NCBI GenBank assembly: GCA_023511995.1
Contig: JAIMAL010000004.1
Coordinates: 62,001 to 126,000, forward strand
DNA from: Burkholderiales bacterium
GTDB lineage: Bacteria; Pseudomonadota; Gammaproteobacteria; Burkholderiales; Thiobacteraceae
Direction of reading: 5' to 3'
DNA length: 64,000 nt
The notes under the pieces were generated by a model. That model was not told the DNA's origin, made no database searches, and worked only from the letters and a program-made list of their open reading frames with translations. The position numbers and the translations under genes are program-made. Of the stretch, positions 25,685 through 35,569 are shown piece after piece. Numbering within the stretch: position 1 is the stretch's first letter; every line of letters starts with the position of its first letter.

Positions 25685-28203
25685 TCCACCAGGATCAGAC
25701 AAAGGTCACCCGGCTCAAGACGGTCGAGGGCGGTATCGATGGCGGCGAACTCGCCACGGATTTCGCTGATGTTGTCGGTGCGCCCCGTTCTGGCCAGCCC
25801 CTCGCGCAGGAGGGCGAAGGTTTCCCCCGGTTGGCGGCCGCGCAGGCAGGCATCCTCAAAGAGGAGGATGTCGTCGAAGGCGCGGCCGATCACTTCTGCC
25901 TGCTGCCGGATGTCCTCGTCACGCCGGTCACCGGCCACGCTGATGACGATGCTGCGCCGGCGTGCGGGCATGGCCATCACCGCCTGCACCAGCGCCTGCA
26001 GGGCATCGGCGTTGTGGCCGTAGTCGGCAATGACGGTGGCACCGCGGTGGTCAAAGATATTGAAACGGCCGGGAACGGTCGCCGCATCGGAAGTGAAGCT
26101 GGCAAGCCCGCGCCGGATGACCTCCCAGGAAAGACCAAGGGCCCACGCGGCGCCGATGGCGGCCATGGCGTTTTCCACCTGGAAGCCGATGCGGCCGTTG
26201 TGCGTTAAGGGGATCCCGGCAAGGGGGAGGCGCAGTTCGAAATCGCCCTCGACGACGACGATATCCTCCCCTTCGCGGAACACCAGGCGTTTGCCCTGCG
26301 CCCGTTGCGCAGCGGCGACAGGGTGGTGCATGTCCTGGGCGAAAAAGGTGACGCTGCCGGGGCAGTGGCTGGCCATCGCGGCCACACGGGGATCGCAGGC
26401 ATTGAGCACCGCCACCCCGTCCGGGGAGACGTTCTGCACCACTACCCGTTTGACCACGGCCAGCTCATCGGCGTTGGTGATGAAGTTCATGCCCAGATGG
26501 TCTCCGCTGCCCACGTTGGTGACCACGGCCACCTTGCAGCGATCGAATCCCAGTCCTTCCCGTAAAAGCCCCCCACGCGCGGTCTCCAGCACGGCTGCAT
26601 CCACGTCGGGATGCATCAGCACATTGCGCGCGCTCTTGGGCCCGCTGCAGTCCCCGCTGTCGATCTGCTGGCCGTTGACGAACACGCCATCGGTGAGGGT
26701 CATGCCCACGCGGAAGCCGGCCGTGGCGAGCAGATGGGCGATGAGGCGGGTGGTGGTGGTTTTGCCATTGGTGCCGGTGACCGCCACCAAGGGGATGCGC
26801 CCGTCTTCACCCGGCGGGAACATCCAGTTGATGATGGCTTCGCCCACCGGCCGGGGTTTGCCGAAGGAGGGGGCAAGGTGCATGCGCAGCCCCGGCGCGG
26901 CATTGACCTCGACGATGCCGCCGCCCTGTTCCTCCAGCGGTTTCATCACCGTCTCGCAGACCACGTCCACCCCGCAGATGTCGAGCCCCACCATCTGTGC
27001 CGCCTCCACCGCGCGGGCGGCCACTTCCGGATGCACATCGTCGGTGACATCGGTGGCGGTGCCGCCGGTGGAAAGGTTGGCATTGTTGCGCAGCAGTACC
27101 CGACGGCCCTTTTCCGGCACGTCGTCCAATGTCAGGCCCTGCAGGGCGAGCTGGGCGAAGGCGATGTCATCCAGCCGGATTTTGGTGAGCAGGGTGGCGT
27201 GTCCTTCGCCGCGTCGCGGGTCGGCATTCACCAAAGCCACGAGCTCACGCACGGTGTGCACGCCATCGCCGATGACATGGGGTGGTTCCCGGCGCGCGGC
27301 GGCCACCAGGTGATGGCCCACCACCAGCAGCCGGTGGTCGTGACCGGGAATGAAGCGCTCCACCATCACTTCATCGCCATATTGGGCCGCCGCGGCAAAG
27401 GCGCGCAGAAATTGTTCGCGGTCGGTGACATTGACCGTGACGCCTTTGCCCTGATTGCCATCCCGTGGCTTGACCACCACCGGCAGCCCGATGGACAGCG
27501 CCACCTGCCAGCCGGTCTCGGCATCCCGCACCGGCCGGCCGGCGGGCACAGGCACCCCCGCCGCTTCCAGGAGCATCTTGGTGAGGTCCTTGTCCTTGGC
27601 GATGTCTTCGGCGATGGCGCTCGACCAGTCCGTCTCTGCGGCCTGGATGCGCCGTTGTTTCGATCCCCAGCCAAATTGCACAAGACTGCCTTCGGTCAGG
27701 CGCCGGTAGGGGATGCCGCGGGCCACCGCGGCCTGGACGATGGCGCCGGTGGACGGGCCCAGGCGCACGTCTTCGTCCAGCTCCCGCAGTCTGTGGAGCG
27801 CCGCAGCCAGGTCGAAGGGTGTATCGGCGTGGGCGGCGCGCAGAAGTGTTTCGGCGAGTTCCAGGGCCAGGCGCCCCACCCCCTCCTCGGTATATTCGAA
27901 CACCACCTGGTAGCGGCCGGCCTCCGGCGTGACCGCGGTGTGGCAGAAGCTCACCGGACAGCCGGCCTGGGCCTGCAGGGCCAGGGCGGCGAAGCCCAGG
28001 GCGTGGGCGAGGGAGACTTCGCCTTCGAAGCCGATGGGATGCATGGGGCCGATGTCGGGGAAGCGTGCCCGCAGGCGGCTTTCGAAACCGGGCAGGTGGT
28101 TGATGTTCCGTTCCTGCGGCGGGCAGAACACCAGGGCTTCGATGGAGGTGTGCCGGCTCCACACATTGGGCCCACGCAGGGCGCGAACGCGCTCGATTTC
28201 CAT
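25591..28203 (-). CDS. cphA: cyanophycin synthetase CphA
   Basis: Makes multi-L-arginyl-poly-L-aspartate, a carbon/nitrogen store. The 870-residue protein has an N-terminal cyanophycin-specific region (about 1-160), an ATP-grasp domain that adds Asp (about 220-480; [14 protein letters not shown]) and a Mur-ligase-like domain that adds Arg, with intact P-loop [12 protein letters not shown] (about 474-485) and a Mur C-terminal domain ([19 protein letters not shown], about 735). The last 30 codons overlap cusA on the other strand by 94 bases; the final [15 protein letters not shown] may be junction-derived. CphA' lies 35 bases upstream, so the two are cotranscribed. Confidence 0.95.
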   Translation of the reverse strand: MEIERVRALRGPNVWSRHTSIEALVFCPPQERNINHLPGFESRLRARFPDIGPMHPIGFEGEVSLAHALGFAALALQAQAGCPVSFCHTAVTPEAGRYQVVFEYTEEGVGRLALELAETLLRAAHADTPFDLAAALHRLRELDEDVRLGPSTGAIVQAAVARGIPYRRLTEGSLVQFGWGSKQRRIQAAETDWSSAIAEDIAKDKDLTKMLLEAAGVPVPAGRPVRDAETGWQVALSIGLPVVVKPRDGNQGKGVTVNVTDREQFLRAFAAAAQYGDEVMVERFIPGHDHRLLVVGHHLVAAARREPPHVIGDGVHTVRELVALVNADPRRGEGHATLLTKIRLDDIAFAQLALQGLTLDDVPEKGRRVLLRNNANLSTGGTATDVTDDVHPEVAARAVEAAQMVGLDICGVDVVCETVMKPLEEQGGGIVEVNAAPGLRMHLAPSFGKPRPVGEAIINWMFPPGEDGRIPLVAVTGTNGKTTTTRLIAHLLATAGFRVGMTLTDGVFVNGQQIDSGDCSGPKSARNVLMHPDVDAAVLETARGGLLREGLGFDRCKVAVVTNVGSGDHLGMNFITNADELAVVKRVVVQNVSPDGVAVLNACDPRVAAMASHCPGSVTFFAQDMHHPVAAAQRAQGKRLVFREGEDIVVVEGDFELRLPLAGIPLTHNGRIGFQVENAMAAIGAAWALGLSWEVIRRGLASFTSDAATVPGRFNIFDHRGATVIADYGHNADALQALVQAVMAMPARRRSIVISVAGDRRDEDIRQQAEVIGRAFDDILLFEDACLRGRQPGETFALLREGLARTGRTDNISEIRGEFAAIDTALDRLEPGDLCLILVDQVEQALAHIAQRVKTGEPSAVPREARRRIS

Positions 28204-28238
28204 GTCTGTCTCCTTGATCAGAACCGCCGGCGGTGGCT

Positions 28239-30419
28239 TCAGCCGGCAAGGCCCAGTTCCGCAGGCGGGCAGGTTTCCACGGCGGTGCGGATGAGGTCTT
28301 CGGGCAATCCCAGGGCAAGTCCGGCGGCGATGGCGGCGAGCACGCTTTCCACGCCCTCTCTGCCTGCCGCCGCGAGCCAGCCGATGGCTTCCAGGCGGGT
28401 GAAGGGACGCGCCTCGAGACCCTGGGCGCGCAGGATTTCGCCGTCCTGCGTGAAGACCGCGCTGCCCCCCTTCGCGCGATGGCGGGAAAGCGCCGCCACG
28501 CTGCCATCCCGGGCGTAGAGCATCACCGCTCCGTCACACAGTTCCGCCATTTCCACGGCGAGGGGGTCGCAGGCATTGAGCACCGCCACGCCCTCAGGCA
28601 GCACCACGTCCACCTGGGTGCGCAGCACGGTGTAGAGCTGTTCCGCATTGTCGATGTAGTACCGCCCGAGGCGCTCCCAGCCGCTCACGTCGGTGACGAT
28701 ACCCACCTGGCAGCGGTCGTAGGGCAGACCCTCGTCGAGGATCATTTCCGCCGGGGTTTCGAAGACGGCGGCATCGGCCATGCGGTTCATGAGGAGCTGA
28801 TGACCGGCAATCCAGCGGCAGCCATCGCGCACGGTGACGTGGCGGCGATCGAAGAAAACGCCATCCCGGCAGGCCAGGCCGGTGCGCTTGCCGGCAAGTT
28901 GGAGGAAGAGGGTGACCAGGCGGGCGATCAAGGTGGTGCCGCGCCGGCCGGTGATGCCGACGATGGGGATGCGGCCGGCGGCGCCGCTTTCCGGAAAGAG
29001 ATGATCGACGATGGCGCGGCCCACGGGGCGCGGCTGGCCCTCCGCCGGTTTGAGGTGCATGAGCAGACCGGGTCCGGCGTTGACCTCGACGATGGCACCG
29101 CCCTGTTCCGCAAGCGGGCGGGAGATGTCTTCCGCCACCAGGTCGATGCCGGCTACATCCAGGCCCACGATGCGGGCGGCAAGGGAAGCCGCTGCCGCCA
29201 CCTCGGGATGAACCCGGTCGGTGACGTCGAAGGCCACGTTGCCATTGCGCTGGATGAGGATGCGGGTGCCGGCCGGCGGCACGTCGTCACCGCGATAACC
29301 CTGGCGCGCAAGCTCCAGCTCCACGGCCGGGTCCTCCTCGATGCGGATCACGTTCAAGGGGTAATCCTCCGTGGTGCCGCGCCGGGGATCGGTGTTGATC
29401 TGGCTGTCGATGAGCTGGACGATGGTGGAGCGGCCATCGCCCGTGACCCAGGCGCTGCTGCCTTTGGCGGCGGCCACCACCTTGCCGCCCACCACCAGCA
29501 GACGGTGCTCATCACCGGGGACGAAGCGTTCCACGATGACCTCGCTGCCTTCCCGCTCCGCCAGGCGATAGGCCGCTTCTATTTCCTCGCGGGTCTTGAG
29601 GTCGAGGGAGACGCCGCGGCCATGATTGGCGTCCGTGGGTTTCACCGCCACCGGCAGCCCGATATCCTGCGCCGCTTCCCAGGCTTCTTCTGGGCTTTTC
29701 ACCACCCGACCCTGGGGCACCGGTACGCCGCAGGCGGCAAGCAGCCGCTTGGTGAGGTCCTTGTCGCAGGCGATGGATTCGGCGATGGCCGGGGTGCGGT
29801 CGGTCTCCGCCGTCCAGATGCGGCGGCTTTGTGCACCGTATCCCAGTTGCACCAAGTTGCCGTCGGTGAGCCGGATGTGGGGAATGCCCCGCTCGGTGGC
29901 CGCTTCCACGATGGAGGCGGTGGAGGGTCCGAGGCAAAGCCGGTCGGCCAGGTCCCGCAGCCTTTCCACCGTGCCCGCCACATCGAAGGGGGTGTCCTCG
30001 ATGGCGGCCATGACCAGATCACGGCCGGCCATGAGGCAGGCCCGACCCACCTCCTCGTGGCGGGTGCGCACCACCACCTTGTACACCCCCCGCACCGGCG
30101 TGCTGCGCGCCTTGCCGAAGCCCACCTTCATGCCGGCCAGGTTCATGAGTTCGATGGTGACGTGTTCCAGGATATGGGCGGGCCAGGTGCCTTCCTTCAG
30201 CCGTTTGAGGAAGCCTCCCCGTTCGCCGACGCCACAGCGGTGTTCCACGAGCCCCGGCAGCCAGGCGGTGAGCCGCTCATAGAAGCCGGGCAGGGTGTTG
30301 GAGGGGCAATCCTCCAGATCGCCGATATCCACCCAGGCCTCGAGCACGGGGCGGTAGGTCCAGAGATTGGGGCCGCGCAGGTAGACCACCCGCAGGAATT
30401 CGATGGAACGTTTGCTCAT
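28239..30419 (-). CDS. second cyanophycin synthetase, CphA' (CphA2-like)
   Basis: A 726-residue CphA paralogue. The N-terminal and ATP-grasp domains are intact (VKPTDANHGRG, about 265). The Mur-like part is degenerate: the P-loop reads TGRRGTTLIA where GTNGKTTT is expected, so the catalytic Lys is gone, and the protein stops where the Mur C-terminal domain would begin. It is therefore expected to have one working ATP site, like cyanobacterial CphA2, which repolymerises beta-Asp-Arg dipeptide. This is inference, not proof. Start ATG 30419 (MSKRSIEFLRVV) is chosen over 30668 because it aligns with CphA ([11 protein letters not shown]). Confidence 0.92.
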   Translation of the reverse strand: MSKRSIEFLRVVYLRGPNLWTYRPVLEAWVDIGDLEDCPSNTLPGFYERLTAWLPGLVEHRCGVGERGGFLKRLKEGTWPAHILEHVTIELMNLAGMKVGFGKARSTPVRGVYKVVVRTRHEEVGRACLMAGRDLVMAAIEDTPFDVAGTVERLRDLADRLCLGPSTASIVEAATERGIPHIRLTDGNLVQLGYGAQSRRIWTAETDRTPAIAESIACDKDLTKRLLAACGVPVPQGRVVKSPEEAWEAAQDIGLPVAVKPTDANHGRGVSLDLKTREEIEAAYRLAEREGSEVIVERFVPGDEHRLLVVGGKVVAAAKGSSAWVTGDGRSTIVQLIDSQINTDPRRGTTEDYPLNVIRIEEDPAVELELARQGYRGDDVPPAGTRILIQRNGNVAFDVTDRVHPEVAAAASLAARIVGLDVAGIDLVAEDISRPLAEQGGAIVEVNAGPGLLMHLKPAEGQPRPVGRAIVDHLFPESGAAGRIPIVGITGRRGTTLIARLVTLFLQLAGKRTGLACRDGVFFDRRHVTVRDGCRWIAGHQLLMNRMADAAVFETPAEMILDEGLPYDRCQVGIVTDVSGWERLGRYYIDNAEQLYTVLRTQVDVVLPEGVAVLNACDPLAVEMAELCDGAVMLYARDGSVAALSRHRAKGGSAVFTQDGEILRAQGLEARPFTRLEAIGWLAAAGREGVESVLAAIAAGLALGLPEDLIRTAVETCPPAELGLAG

Positions 30420-30661
30420 GACTGGCGGGGGCGGGAGAACGCGCGGTTCCCGGCTATCACACAGACGAAGAAGGAGAGAGGCACTGGGATATAATGCGGC
30501 GCTGGGCCGTTCCTGCGAAAATTTGTGAAGCATAACCGAAAACCGCCTTTCAAGGGTCATATCGCGGGTCTTGCCGGAACACGCCGTGGCTGGGAGCAGA
30601 TCGTCAACCGTCGGCGCTTCCGCCCGTTTTTCCTCCCCATAACGCATCACCTGCGGTTCCG
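30420..30661. other. divergent regulatory region of the cyanophycin locus
   Basis: 242 bases between divergent cphA' and the ABC exporter gene. A TATAAT (30490-30495) is present on the plus strand but no convincing -35 accompanies it. Nothing else is legible. Confidence 0.35.
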
Positions 30662-32917
30662 ATGACAAAGCCTGCTACCCCTTCCATTCCCCTCGAGCCC
30701 GGGGAAACGCTGCTTGCCACCCTCGAGCTGGATCTGGATACGGGGCTTCGTTTCGCCCACGGGCTCCTTGCCGTGACCGACCACAGGCTCCTTGCCTTGA
30801 CGCCGGACAAGGAGGGCTGGCAGGCCTGGCCCCTCGGCCCCGGTTTGCGGCTGGAGCAGAGCGATCACGCGGGGGTGGGCACGCTGGAGCTCATGGACGG
30901 GCAGGGGCGGCTTGCGGTCTGGCATTACACCCTGGGCCATCATCTGGCGGGCAGCCGCTTGGTGCGCGAGTTCCAGCGGGCTGTGGCAGCGCAGGCCGAG
31001 GGCAGGCCCATCGCGCCGGAGACCGAGGTCCTCTGTCCCACCTGTCGGGCTCCGCTGCCGCCGGAGGCGGAGGAGTGTCCCCTCTGTGCGCGGGAGACGG
31101 AGACGCCACCTTCTACCTGGGTGCTGTTGCGCCTCTGGCGGTTTGCCCGTCCCTACCGGGGCCGGCTCATCGCCGCCTTCCTCCTCACCCTCGCCTCCAC
31201 GGCGGCGGGGCTGGTGCCGCCTTATCTCACCATGCCGCTGATGGACGACGTGCTCATTCCCTACCAGAACGGGCAGCCCATCGACACCCGGCTGGTCCTC
31301 CTGCTACTCGGGGGGCTCGCCCTGGCGGCGGTGGTGGCCTGGGGGTTGGGCTGGGCGCGCACTTATCTGCTGGCTTTGGTGTCGGAGCGCATCGGCATGG
31401 ACCTGCGCACCGCGACCTATGAACATCTTCTGCGCCTCTCCCTGGAATATTTCGGCAGCAAACGCACCGGCGATCTCATGGCCCGCATCGGTTCCGAGAC
31501 GGACCGCATCAATGTTTTCCTCTCGCTCCATCTCCTCGATTTCGCCACCGACGTCCTCATGATCCTGATGACGGCGGTGATCCTCTTTTCCATCAATCCC
31601 TGGCTGGCGTTGGTGACGCTTCTGCCCCTGCCCTTCATCGCCTGGATGATCCACCAGGTGCGCGACCGGCTGCGCACCGGTTTCGAGAAGATCGACCGCG
31701 TCTGGTCCCAGGTGACCAGCGTGCTGGCCGACACCATTCCCGGCATCCGGGTGGTGAAGGCATTTGCCCAGGAGGAGCGGGAAGCCGAGCGCTTCCGCGA
31801 GGCGAACCGCCACAACCTGGCGGTGAACGACAAGCTCAACCGCACCTGGTCCCTCTTTTCCCCGACAGTGACGCTGCTCACCGAGGTGGGCTTGCTCGTG
31901 GTGTGGGCCTTCGGCATCTGGCAGGTGTCGCAGAACCAGATCACGGTGGGGGTGCTCACCGCCTTCCTCGCCTATATCGGTCGTTTTTACACGCGGCTCG
32001 ATTCCATGAGCCGCATCGTCTCCGTGACGCAGAAGGCGGCGGCGGGGGCCAAACGCATCTTTGACATCCTGGACCACGTCTCCACCGTGCCGGAGCCGGC
32101 GCGGCCGGTGCACCTTCCGCAGGTGAAGGGGCGCATTGAACTGAGCCACGTGGGCTTCCGTTACGGCAACCGTGCCGTGCTCCACGACATCAATCTCGTC
32201 ATCGAGCCGGGGGAGATGATCGGTCTGGTGGGACACTCCGGATCCGGCAAGAGCACCCTGGTGAATCTCATCTGCCGTTTCTACGATGTCACCGAAGGCA
32301 GCATCAGGGTCGATGGGGTGGACATCCGCCAGTTGCCCATTGCCGAATACCGGCGTCACATCGGTCTGGTGTTGCAGGAGCCCTTCCTCTTTTTTGGCAC
32401 CATCGCCGAAAACATCGCCTACGGCAAACCCGGCGCATCGCGGCAGGAGATCGTCGCCGCCGCGCGTGCAGCCCACGCCCATGAGTTCATCCTGCGGCTG
32501 CCCCAGGCCTATGACTCGCTGGTGGGCGAGCGGGGCCACGGTCTGTCGGGGGGCGAGCGTCAGCGTATCTCCATTGCCCGCGCCCTGCTCATCGATCCCC
32601 GCATCCTCATTCTCGACGAGGCGACGAGCTCCGTGGACACGGAAACCGAAAAGGAAATCCAGAAGGCGCTCGACAATCTGGTGGCGGGGCGCACCACCAT
32701 CGCCATCGCCCATCGTCTTTCCACCCTGCGCCGCGCCGACCGCCTGGTGGTGATGGATCGTGGCCGGATCGTGGAGATCGGCAGCCACGACGAGTTGATG
32801 GCCAGGCAGGGGCACTATTGGCGCCTCTACCAGGCGCAGGCGCGCAACGTGGATAAGGAGCAGGAAGAGATGGAAGCGGAGCTGCCCCCGGTGGTGAAGG
32901 CGGCAGGGGTGCCATGA
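30662..32917 (+). CDS. cyanophycin-locus ABC exporter with N-terminal zinc ribbon
   Basis: A 751-residue fused ABC half-transporter. Residues about 1-110 look like a PH-type beta domain (LATLELDLDTGLRF, LLAVTDHRLLAL). Residues about 124-142 form a zinc ribbon with CPTC and CPLC pairs. A six-helix exporter domain follows (about 160-450), then an ATPase domain with Walker A GHSGSGKST (about 522), LSGGE signature (about 628) and Walker B ILILDEA (about 648). It lies divergent from cphA and overlaps the DUF1854 gene (ATGA). The gene pair recurs with proteobacterial cyanophycin genes. The substrate is unknown. Confidence 0.88.
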   Translation: MTKPATPSIPLEPGETLLATLELDLDTGLRFAHGLLAVTDHRLLALTPDKEGWQAWPLGPGLRLEQSDHAGVGTLELMDGQGRLAVWHYTLGHHLAGSRLVREFQRAVAAQAEGRPIAPETEVLCPTCRAPLPPEAEECPLCARETETPPSTWVLLRLWRFARPYRGRLIAAFLLTLASTAAGLVPPYLTMPLMDDVLIPYQNGQPIDTRLVLLLLGGLALAAVVAWGLGWARTYLLALVSERIGMDLRTATYEHLLRLSLEYFGSKRTGDLMARIGSETDRINVFLSLHLLDFATDVLMILMTAVILFSINPWLALVTLLPLPFIAWMIHQVRDRLRTGFEKIDRVWSQVTSVLADTIPGIRVVKAFAQEEREAERFREANRHNLAVNDKLNRTWSLFSPTVTLLTEVGLLVVWAFGIWQVSQNQITVGVLTAFLAYIGRFYTRLDSMSRIVSVTQKAAAGAKRIFDILDHVSTVPEPARPVHLPQVKGRIELSHVGFRYGNRAVLHDINLVIEPGEMIGLVGHSGSGKSTLVNLICRFYDVTEGSIRVDGVDIRQLPIAEYRRHIGLVLQEPFLFFGTIAENIAYGKPGASRQEIVAAARAAHAHEFILRLPQAYDSLVGERGHGLSGGERQRISIARALLIDPRILILDEATSSVDTETEKEIQKALDNLVAGRTTIAIAHRLSTLRRADRLVVMDRGRIVEIGSHDELMARQGHYWRLYQAQARNVDKEQEEMEAELPPVVKAAGVP

Positions 32918-33381
32918 GTCTGGCGTTCACCTTGAGCCGCAACGCCTTCGGCCGCCTGGTGCTGGAGCTGCCCGATGGCAGCCGCCACGAAGGGGTCGTG
33001 CCGGTGCGTGCCTTCCCCATCACCGCACCCCGGGAAGGCGTGGCCCTGGTGGGGCCGGATGGTCATGAATGTCTTTGGATTCCCGATCTTGACGCGCTGG
33101 ATGAGGCGCGGCGCTCGCTGATCGAGGCGGCCCTCGCCGGCCGGGAATTCATGCCGGAAATCCGGCGCATTCTGCGGGTGTCCAGCTACGCCACCCCCAG
33201 CACCTGGGAGGTGGAAACAGACCGGGGGCGCACCCGCTTCGTGCTCAAGGGCGAGGAGGATATCCGGCCCCTGGGCGCCCACAGTCTCCTCATCGCCGAC
33301 AGTCACGGCATCCAGTTTTTCATCCGCGACGTCATGGGGCTGGACCGCACCAGCCGGCGCATCCTCGACCGTTTCCTCTGA
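32914..33381 (+). CDS. DUF1854 protein of the cyanophycin locus
   Basis: A 155-residue soluble protein with no signal peptide. Motifs: VVPVRAFPITAPREGVALV near the N-terminus, EFMPEIRRILRVSSYATPSTWEVETDRG in the middle and GIQFFIRDVMGLDRTSRRILDRFL at the end, which I recognise as DUF1854. It overlaps the ABC exporter by four bases, so the two products are probably made in step and may interact. The biochemical role is unknown. Confidence 0.85.
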   Translation: MSLAFTLSRNAFGRLVLELPDGSRHEGVVPVRAFPITAPREGVALVGPDGHECLWIPDLDALDEARRSLIEAALAGREFMPEIRRILRVSSYATPSTWEVETDRGRTRFVLKGEEDIRPLGAHSLLIADSHGIQFFIRDVMGLDRTSRRILDRFL

Positions 33382-33405
33382 GCGGGTGCCTGCAGGGGAC
33401 CTCAG

Positions 33406-33858
33406 TCAGTGGCCGTGGTGGGCGCTAGCGCCCAGCGCGCGCGCCTTGGCCTTGACTTCGATTTCCTCGCGGCCGCCGTCCTTCCGCTCCACCACCAGGG
33501 TGAGGGGCACCGTTTCGTCCGCCTTGATCTGACGCGTAAGTCCCATGAGCATGATGTGGTAGCCGCTGGGGGCAAGCGACACGGGCTTGCCGGCCGGCAG
33601 ATCGAGGCCGGGGATGGCGCGCATCTTCATCACGCCGCCTTCCATCTTCATTTCGTGGATTTCCACCGTCTGCGCCACGGGCGAGCGCGCGGCAATCAGC
33701 CGCGCATCCGTTTTCGCGGTGAGTTCCATGAAGGCCCCGGTGGCGGTCTGCGCCGGCACCGTGGCCCTGATCCAGGGGTTTTTCACTTCGACCTCGGCCA
33801 ATGCCGCACCGGCGACAAGGAGCGTCAGCATACCTGCGATGAGACTGGAACGTTTCAC
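33406..33858 (-). CDS. PCu(A)C copper chaperone
   Basis: A 150-residue periplasmic protein: signal peptide to AALAEVEV (about residue 21) and a PCu(A)C domain. The Cu(I) site is visible as HEMKMEGGVMKM (about 70-81) and HIMLMGL (about 100-106). A His-rich C-terminus (ASAHHGH) follows. Such chaperones deliver copper to cytochrome oxidase or buffer it. It is convergent with the DUF1854 gene and stands apart from the main copper island. Confidence 0.92.
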   Translation of the reverse strand: MKRSSLIAGMLTLLVAGAALAEVEVKNPWIRATVPAQTATGAFMELTAKTDARLIAARSPVAQTVEIHEMKMEGGVMKMRAIPGLDLPAGKPVSLAPSGYHIMLMGLTRQIKADETVPLTLVVERKDGGREEIEVKAKARALGASAHHGH

Positions 33859-34050
33859 GTTTTCCTCCGTGGAGTGGGGTGAATACGGCGTAAATCGGGA
33901 TGTTCAGGTTGGCCGCGCCGTTACGCTGGGCTGAAAGCGGTCAACTTGGGTTTTCGGGATTATGATGCCACAGCCGTTTTCTGGGGGCTGCGACAAATCG
34001 TCGCAGGCGGCGTTGGCTTCACCTTGCGGAGAGCACCGCCCCCGTGGTAG

Positions 34051-34074
34051 CGTTATATCCAGATTGGTATAACG
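34051..34074 (+). promoter_or_regulatory. ModE-like operator upstream of modABC
   Basis: CGTTATA (34051-34057) and TATAACG (34068-34074) form a perfect 7-bp inverted repeat over a 10-base spacer. It resembles the E. coli ModE box, which is also built of CGTTATA-type arms, and sits 37 bases before modA. This indicates molybdate-dependent repression. No modE gene is in the window. Confidence 0.72.
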
Positions 34075-34110
34075 AGGTGGGCCGTGGCGCTGGCAGGAAA
34101 GGGAGGCGGG

Positions 34111-34887
34111 ATGCGGGGTGCCTTCGGGCGGTTCGTGGTTTTCATCCTGATTGCGCTTTTTGCCTTGCCCAGCCCGGCGGCGCCGCTCACCGTCGCCGCG
34201 GCGGCGGATCTCAAGTTCGCCCTGGAAGACATCACGGCCGCCTTTCGCCGTCTCCATCCGGAGGCGCAGGTGGACGTGGTTTACGGCTCCTCGGGCAAAC
34301 TGCAGACCCAGATCCGTAACGGGGCTCCCTTCGATCTTTTTTTCTCCGCCGACATCGACTATGCCCGCGCGCTGGTGGAGGCCGGGCTTGCATCAGGCCC
34401 GGTGCGGCCCTATGGGCGGGGACGCATCGTTCTCTGGAGCACGCGCCTTGATGTGAGGCGCCTTTCGGTTGCCGACCTCAGCCAGCCCGGCATCCACCGC
34501 ATTGCGCTGGCCAATCCCCGACATGCGCCCTATGGCAGGCGGGCGGAGGAGGCCCTGCGCGCGGCCGGCGTGTGGTCGCGCCTTGCGCCGAAGCTGCTTT
34601 TCGCGGAAAACATCGCGCAGGCGGCCCAGTTCGTGCAGACCGGAGGCGCCGAGGTGGGCATCGTCGCCCTCTCCCTGGTGAAAAGCCCGCAGCTTGCGCA
34701 GGAAGGTGCCTTCGCGTTGATCCCGGAAGAATGGCATGCGCCCCTGGAGCAGGGCTTCGTCATCACCCGCCGCGGCATGGCGAACCCCCTCGCCCGCGCC
34801 TTTGCCGACTTCATGGAGACGGCCACGGCGCGGAACATACTGGAACGTTACGGTTTCCTGCCCCCCGGCGGGGTGAAGGCTGACTAG
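34111..34887 (+). CDS. modA: molybdate ABC transporter substrate-binding protein ModA
   Basis: Periplasmic molybdate/tungstate-binding protein, 258 residues. Signal peptide [23 protein letters not shown]; mature start with the family motif [16 protein letters not shown]; the oxyanion segment [13 protein letters not shown] and [15 protein letters not shown] are typical of ModA. ATG 34111 is preferred (AGGGAGG upstream, compact signal peptide); GTG 34084 would add nine residues. It lies behind a ModE-like palindrome and is one base from modB. Confidence 0.92.
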   Translation: MRGAFGRFVVFILIALFALPSPAAPLTVAAAADLKFALEDITAAFRRLHPEAQVDVVYGSSGKLQTQIRNGAPFDLFFSADIDYARALVEAGLASGPVRPYGRGRIVLWSTRLDVRRLSVADLSQPGIHRIALANPRHAPYGRRAEEALRAAGVWSRLAPKLLFAENIAQAAQFVQTGGAEVGIVALSLVKSPQLAQEGAFALIPEEWHAPLEQGFVITRRGMANPLARAFADFMETATARNILERYGFLPPGGVKAD

Positions 34888-34888
34888 C

Positions 34889-35569
34889 ATGCTTTCTGCG
34901 GCGGATCTGGAAGCCTTGCTGCTGACCCTGCGACTGGCGGCGGTGACGACCGCGATCCTGCTCGTGCTGGCCACGCCCATCGCCTGGTGGCTCCATCACA
35001 GCCGCAGCCGGCTGGCGTCGGTGGTGGGGGCGCTGGTGGGATTGCCCCTGGTCCTGCCGCCGTCGGTGCTGGGCTTCTACCTCCTGGTGGCGATGGGGCC
35101 GGAAGGCCCGGTGGGGTGGCTCACCCAGCGGCTGGGGCTGGGCCTTCTGCCCTTCACCTTCGCGGGCCTGGTGGTGGGCTCGGTGCTCTACTCCCTGCCC
35201 TTCATGGTGCAACCCCTGCAGCGTGCCTTCGAAGCGGTGGGGACACGGCCGCTGGAAGCCGCCGCCACCCTGCATGCCTCGCCCCTGGACGCCTTTTTCA
35301 CCGTGGCCGTTCCCCTGGCTTTGCCGGGCTTTGTCAGTGGCGTGATTCTCAGCTTCGCCCATACCGTGGGTGAGTTCGGGGTGGTGCTCATGATCGGGGG
35401 CAATCTGCCGGGGACAACACGGGTGGCGTCCATACAGCTCTACGATCACGTGGAGGCCCTGGCCTATGGCGAGGCCCACCGGCTGGCGGCGGTTCTGTTG
35501 CTGTTTTCCTTCCTCATGCTGCTGATGGTGCATCTGTGGCAGCGGGGACGCGGGGGAGCTGGCGTGTGA
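34889..35569 (+). CDS. modB: molybdate ABC transporter permease ModB
   Basis: A 226-residue inner-membrane permease with five to six helices and the binding-protein-dependent EAA loop ([26 protein letters not shown], about 119-144) that contacts Mod[16 protein letters not shown] is the ModB-type helix. One base separates modA from its start, and its stop overlaps the modC GTG. Confidence 0.93.
   Translation: MLSAADLEALLLTLRLAAVTTAILLVLATPIAWWLHHSRSRLASVVGALVGLPLVLPPSVLGFYLLVAMGPEGPVGWLTQRLGLGLLPFTFAGLVVGSVLYSLPFMVQPLQRAFEAVGTRPLEAAATLHASPLDAFFTVAVPLALPGFVSGVILSFAHTVGEFGVVLMIGGNLPGTTRVASIQLYDHVEALAYGEAHRLAAVLLLFSFLMLLMVHLWQRGRGGAGV

Noticed and set aside
26611-30494. Long open frames on the plus strand across cphA and cphA' (over 600 and 700 codons)
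   Set aside because: They are antisense shadows of GC-rich genes; the translations are His/Gly/Arg-rich, lack domains or ribosome sites, and the minus-strand products are clear cyanophycin synthetases.
30490-30495. Perfect TATAAT upstream of the ABC exporter
   Set aside because: No -35 at 16-18 bases; an isolated hexamer is weak evidence.
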